The translations under genes and the position numbers were made by a program. The notes beneath the pieces were generated by a model. That model was not told the DNA's origin, did no database searches, and worked only from the letters and a program-made list of their open reading frames with translations. A stretch of 43,398 nucleotides of DNA from Gemmatimonas sp. (GTDB lineage: Bacteria > Gemmatimonadota > Gemmatimonadetes > Gemmatimonadales > Gemmatimonadaceae), in the NCBI GenBank assembly GCA_011390935.1, contig JAABRL010000005.1:91915-135312 (forward strand). The letters run 5' to 3'. This document shows positions 41,387 to 43,398 of the stretch, piece by piece; positions within the stretch are counted from its first letter, which is position 1; each line of letters begins with the position of its first letter.

Positions 41387-42787
41387 TCAGCGAACGCGCA
41401 GTTCGCGATGCGGAATCACATGCGTCCACCGTTCCACACCATCAGCATCACGCACGGTGATCGTCAGGACGCGATCGCCGCGCGGTCCGTTCACGTCGAG
41501 CGTTGCGAAGTTGCGAGCGGGTAGCCACGTGCCCTCGACGCGCCACGGGTTCGGCTCGACCCGCGACTGCCCGTATGGCGCCGAGGTGAGGGGCGAAATG
41601 GTCGCGTCGTACAAGGGATACAGACCGGCGCGCGGCATCTTCGTGAGCTCCGTGACATGGCGGTCGCCAGACAGGAACAGGACGCCGTTGACGGGATCAC
41701 GCGCCAGCATCTCCAGCAGCTCGTGACGCTCGCGTGCATAGTTCGCCATGTTCTCGTAGATCGGAAGCGGACTCACCACCTGTCCGCCGTTGACGACCAG
41801 CTTGAACGTCGCCGTGCTCGCGCGCAGCGCATCGATCAGCCAGTGCAGCTGACCAGTGCCCCAGTACGCGCCATCGCCGCCGCGCTGATAGTTGGGCGCA
41901 CGATAGGTCCGATCGTCCATCAGGAAGAACTCGACGTCCCCCCACCGAAAGCTGGTGCCAACGCCTTCTTCGGCTCCCGGCACCCCGTAGCCGGGGTTCG
42001 CCCAGTACTCCATGAACACGGTCTTCGCGTCGCGCTTGCCAACCCAGCTGCGATCCGCGTCGTTCGGCCCGTAGTCGTGATCGTCCCACGCCGCGTAGTG
42101 GTTGGTGGCCCCGAGCAATCGCTGCATGGCGGGCAACGATCGCACATGGGCGTACCGACGCCGCATGCCGGTGATCGACGTCCAGTCCGCGTCGCGGAAG
42201 TACGCGTTGTCCCCACCCCACACCATCAGATCGGGGCGCTGATCGGCGATGGCGTCGAAGATCTGCAGGCCGCCCCCTGGCGACACGCCCGGCGGATCCA
42301 CCGACGGATCGGCGATCATCGCACAGCTGCCGAACGCGATGCGCAGATCCTGCACCGGAAACGGATCGGCCGACCGCTGCGGTGTGTGGAACACCAGTGG
42401 CCGCGCAAGCTCGGCTTCGGTCCCGTCGATCAACACCCGGTACGAATACTGCCGGGCTTCGCGCACCGCGTCGGCGGTGGCCTGCACGATGAATCCCGCC
42501 GATGACCGTGCGACCATCGGCGTGGTCCGATGCCGCTCATCGGGCCGATCGGTGGGCCAGTACTCGAACTCCACGGTGCCGGAATCGGCGAGCTGCACCC
42601 ACAGCGCGGCGGTCCGTGGTGTCGCATGTCCGGCCATCGGCCCGGATGCGATGGTCGCGCGGTGTGCGGTACGGAGCGAGCGAGTGACGACCGGCGTGTC
42701 GACGTTCGTGCGCACCGCTCCCGCATGTAGCGAGAGCGATGCGACGATCGTGAGCAACGCCGCGGTGAGCGACGTGCGCGAGGTCAT
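41387..42787 (-). CDS. PhoD-like metallophosphatase, exported
   Basis: 466 residues from the ATG at 42787, which overlaps the stop of the TonB receptor gene (ATGA). Signal peptide about 1-24 (ends LHAGAV). N-terminal beta domain (ASGPMAGHATPRTAALWVQ), then IAFGSCAMI, LMVWGGDNAYFRDADW, YAAWDDHDYGPND, FFLMDDRTYRAPN and GVLFLSGDRHVTEL. It is related to but different from the PhoD-like protein at 38309 and lacks the twin-arginine leader. Translational coupling to an outer-membrane receptor suggests that product uptake and hydrolysis are linked. Confidence 0.9.
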   Translation of the reverse strand: MTSRTSLTAALLTIVASLSLHAGAVRTNVDTPVVTRSLRTAHRATIASGPMAGHATPRTAALWVQLADSGTVEFEYWPTDRPDERHRTTPMVARSSAGFIVQATADAVREARQYSYRVLIDGTEAELARPLVFHTPQRSADPFPVQDLRIAFGSCAMIADPSVDPPGVSPGGGLQIFDAIADQRPDLMVWGGDNAYFRDADWTSITGMRRRYAHVRSLPAMQRLLGATNHYAAWDDHDYGPNDADRSWVGKRDAKTVFMEYWANPGYGVPGAEEGVGTSFRWGDVEFFLMDDRTYRAPNYQRGGDGAYWGTGQLHWLIDALRASTATFKLVVNGGQVVSPLPIYENMANYARERHELLEMLARDPVNGVLFLSGDRHVTELTKMPRAGLYPLYDATISPLTSAPYGQSRVEPNPWRVEGTWLPARNFATLDVNGPRGDRVLTITVRDADGVERWTHVIPHRELRVR

Positions 42788-43398
42788 CAGAACTTGTAGG
42801 CGAGGCCCGCCTGGATCTGGTAGGGATTGCCCGACTTGCGCAGCACGCCGGCGTTCTGATTCACCGTGTAGCGGAAGCGCTGCGTGGCCTGGTCGAAGCC
42901 CGTCACGTTGAGCAGGTTCTGCCGCTGGCCCGCCGAGTAGATGCCGCCCCACTCCTTGTTCAGCAGGTTGGGCAGGTTGAAGATGTCGATCGTGAGCTCG
43001 GCGGCCTGCCCGCCGAAAGTCCGGATCGTCTTGGCCACGCGCAGGTCGAGACGTTCCTGCCACGGGTTGTACAGTGCGTTGCGCTCGGCAAAGCGGCCCA
43101 CATTGTCGCGCACGTAGTCGGCCACGATGCTGTTCGGATTGTCGATCAGCTGCCGCAGGCCATCCGCCACCGCGGTCGGCGTCGTGGGATTGCTCGGGTC
43201 GAAGATGAAGGCCAGATCGTTCGGGTTGGGCGATCCATCCGCATTGATGTCGCGGCTCGTCACCAGCGAGAACGGAGAACCACTCGCGCCGACATATCGT
43301 GCGCTCACCCGGAAGCCGTACACCGTCGGCAGCGAGCCGAACAGCACGAGCTTGTGGCGGAAGTCATTGTCCGACCGCCCCCAGAGCCCACCGAGGTC
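42787..43398 (-). CDS. TonB-dependent receptor, C-terminal part (cut by the window edge)
   Basis: The frame runs from the stop at 42787 through the right edge, giving the last 203 residues; no start lies in the window. These are barrel strands of the large receptors with a carboxypeptidase-regulatory-like N-terminus: [54 protein letters not shown] and terminal [11 protein letters not shown] with an aromatic last residue for BAM recognition. It is coupled by ATGA to the PhoD-like gene downstream. Confidence 0.88.
   Translation of the reverse strand, partial: DLGGLWGRSDNDFRHKLVLFGSLPTVYGFRVSARYVGASGSPFSLVTSRDINADGSPNPNDLAFIFDPSNPTTPTAVADGLRQLIDNPNSIVADYVRDNVGRFAERNALYNPWQERLDLRVAKTIRTFGGQAAELTIDIFNLPNLLNKEWGGIYSAGQRQNLLNVTGFDQATQRFRYTVNQNAGVLRKSGNPYQIQAGLAYKF

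Overview
The window is dense, high-GC DNA from a diderm bacterium. It encodes TonB-dependent receptors, lipoproteins, Tat-type leaders and an FtsE-FtsX-EnvC set. Gene content and protein style suggest a Gemmatimonadota (Gemmatimonas-like) chromosome. That assignment is an inference, since the window holds no rRNA or other phylogenetic marker. There are no insertion sequences, prophage genes, CRISPR arrays or transposases. Most genes sit in short operons with ATGA, GTGA or TGATG stop/start overlaps.

Layout. 1-5972: a STAS-like protein and a small unknown protein, a PLP trans-sulfuration enzyme, the ftsE-ftsX-envC cell-division module and endonuclease IV. 6174-9095: ATP-dependent PEP carboxykinase and an HD phosphohydrolase. 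9120-12099 (minus): an ABC exporter, a PP2C phosphatase and a 63-residue protein. 12153-20711: uvrA, tRNA-Asn(GTT), then an operon of a membrane Ser/Thr kinase, two M16 peptidase-family proteins (one catalytic, one not) and an exported rhodanese. 20751-25292: arginase (minus), then purE-purK, a four-helix membrane protein and acetate kinase. 25373-29053: a methionine locus, with a SAM-II-like aptamer and an intrinsic terminator ahead of metY and a metX-homoserine dehydrogenase fusion. 29025-32898 (minus): a lipoprotein, an exported amidase, a two-domain VOC protein and an unknown protein. 33186-38135: a probable copper-handling cluster (operator-like palindrome, His/Cys-rich exported protein, TonB receptor, MbnP-like lipoprotein, MbnH-like di-heme enzyme). 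38309-43398: a phosphoester-scavenging region with a PhoD-like phosphatase (plus), then on the minus strand a nucleotide pyrophosphatase/phosphodiesterase, a second PhoD-like protein and the C-terminal end of a TonB receptor.

How parts work together. In the methionine locus, homoserine dehydrogenase makes homoserine, MetX acylates it and MetY sulfhydrylates it; an upstream SAM-sensing RNA would close the feedback loop. In the copper cluster, MbnH-family enzymes are known to modify a tryptophan of the partner MbnP into kynurenine to build a copper site; the receptor and the His/Cys-rich protein next door fit uptake or buffering of the same metal. FtsEX and the degenerate LytM protein form the known switch for septal amidases.

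The strongest candidates for something undescribed are the SAM-II-like RNA with a transcription terminator controlling a MetX-Hom fusion, and the copper cluster with a palindrome that overlaps a possible leaderless promoter.
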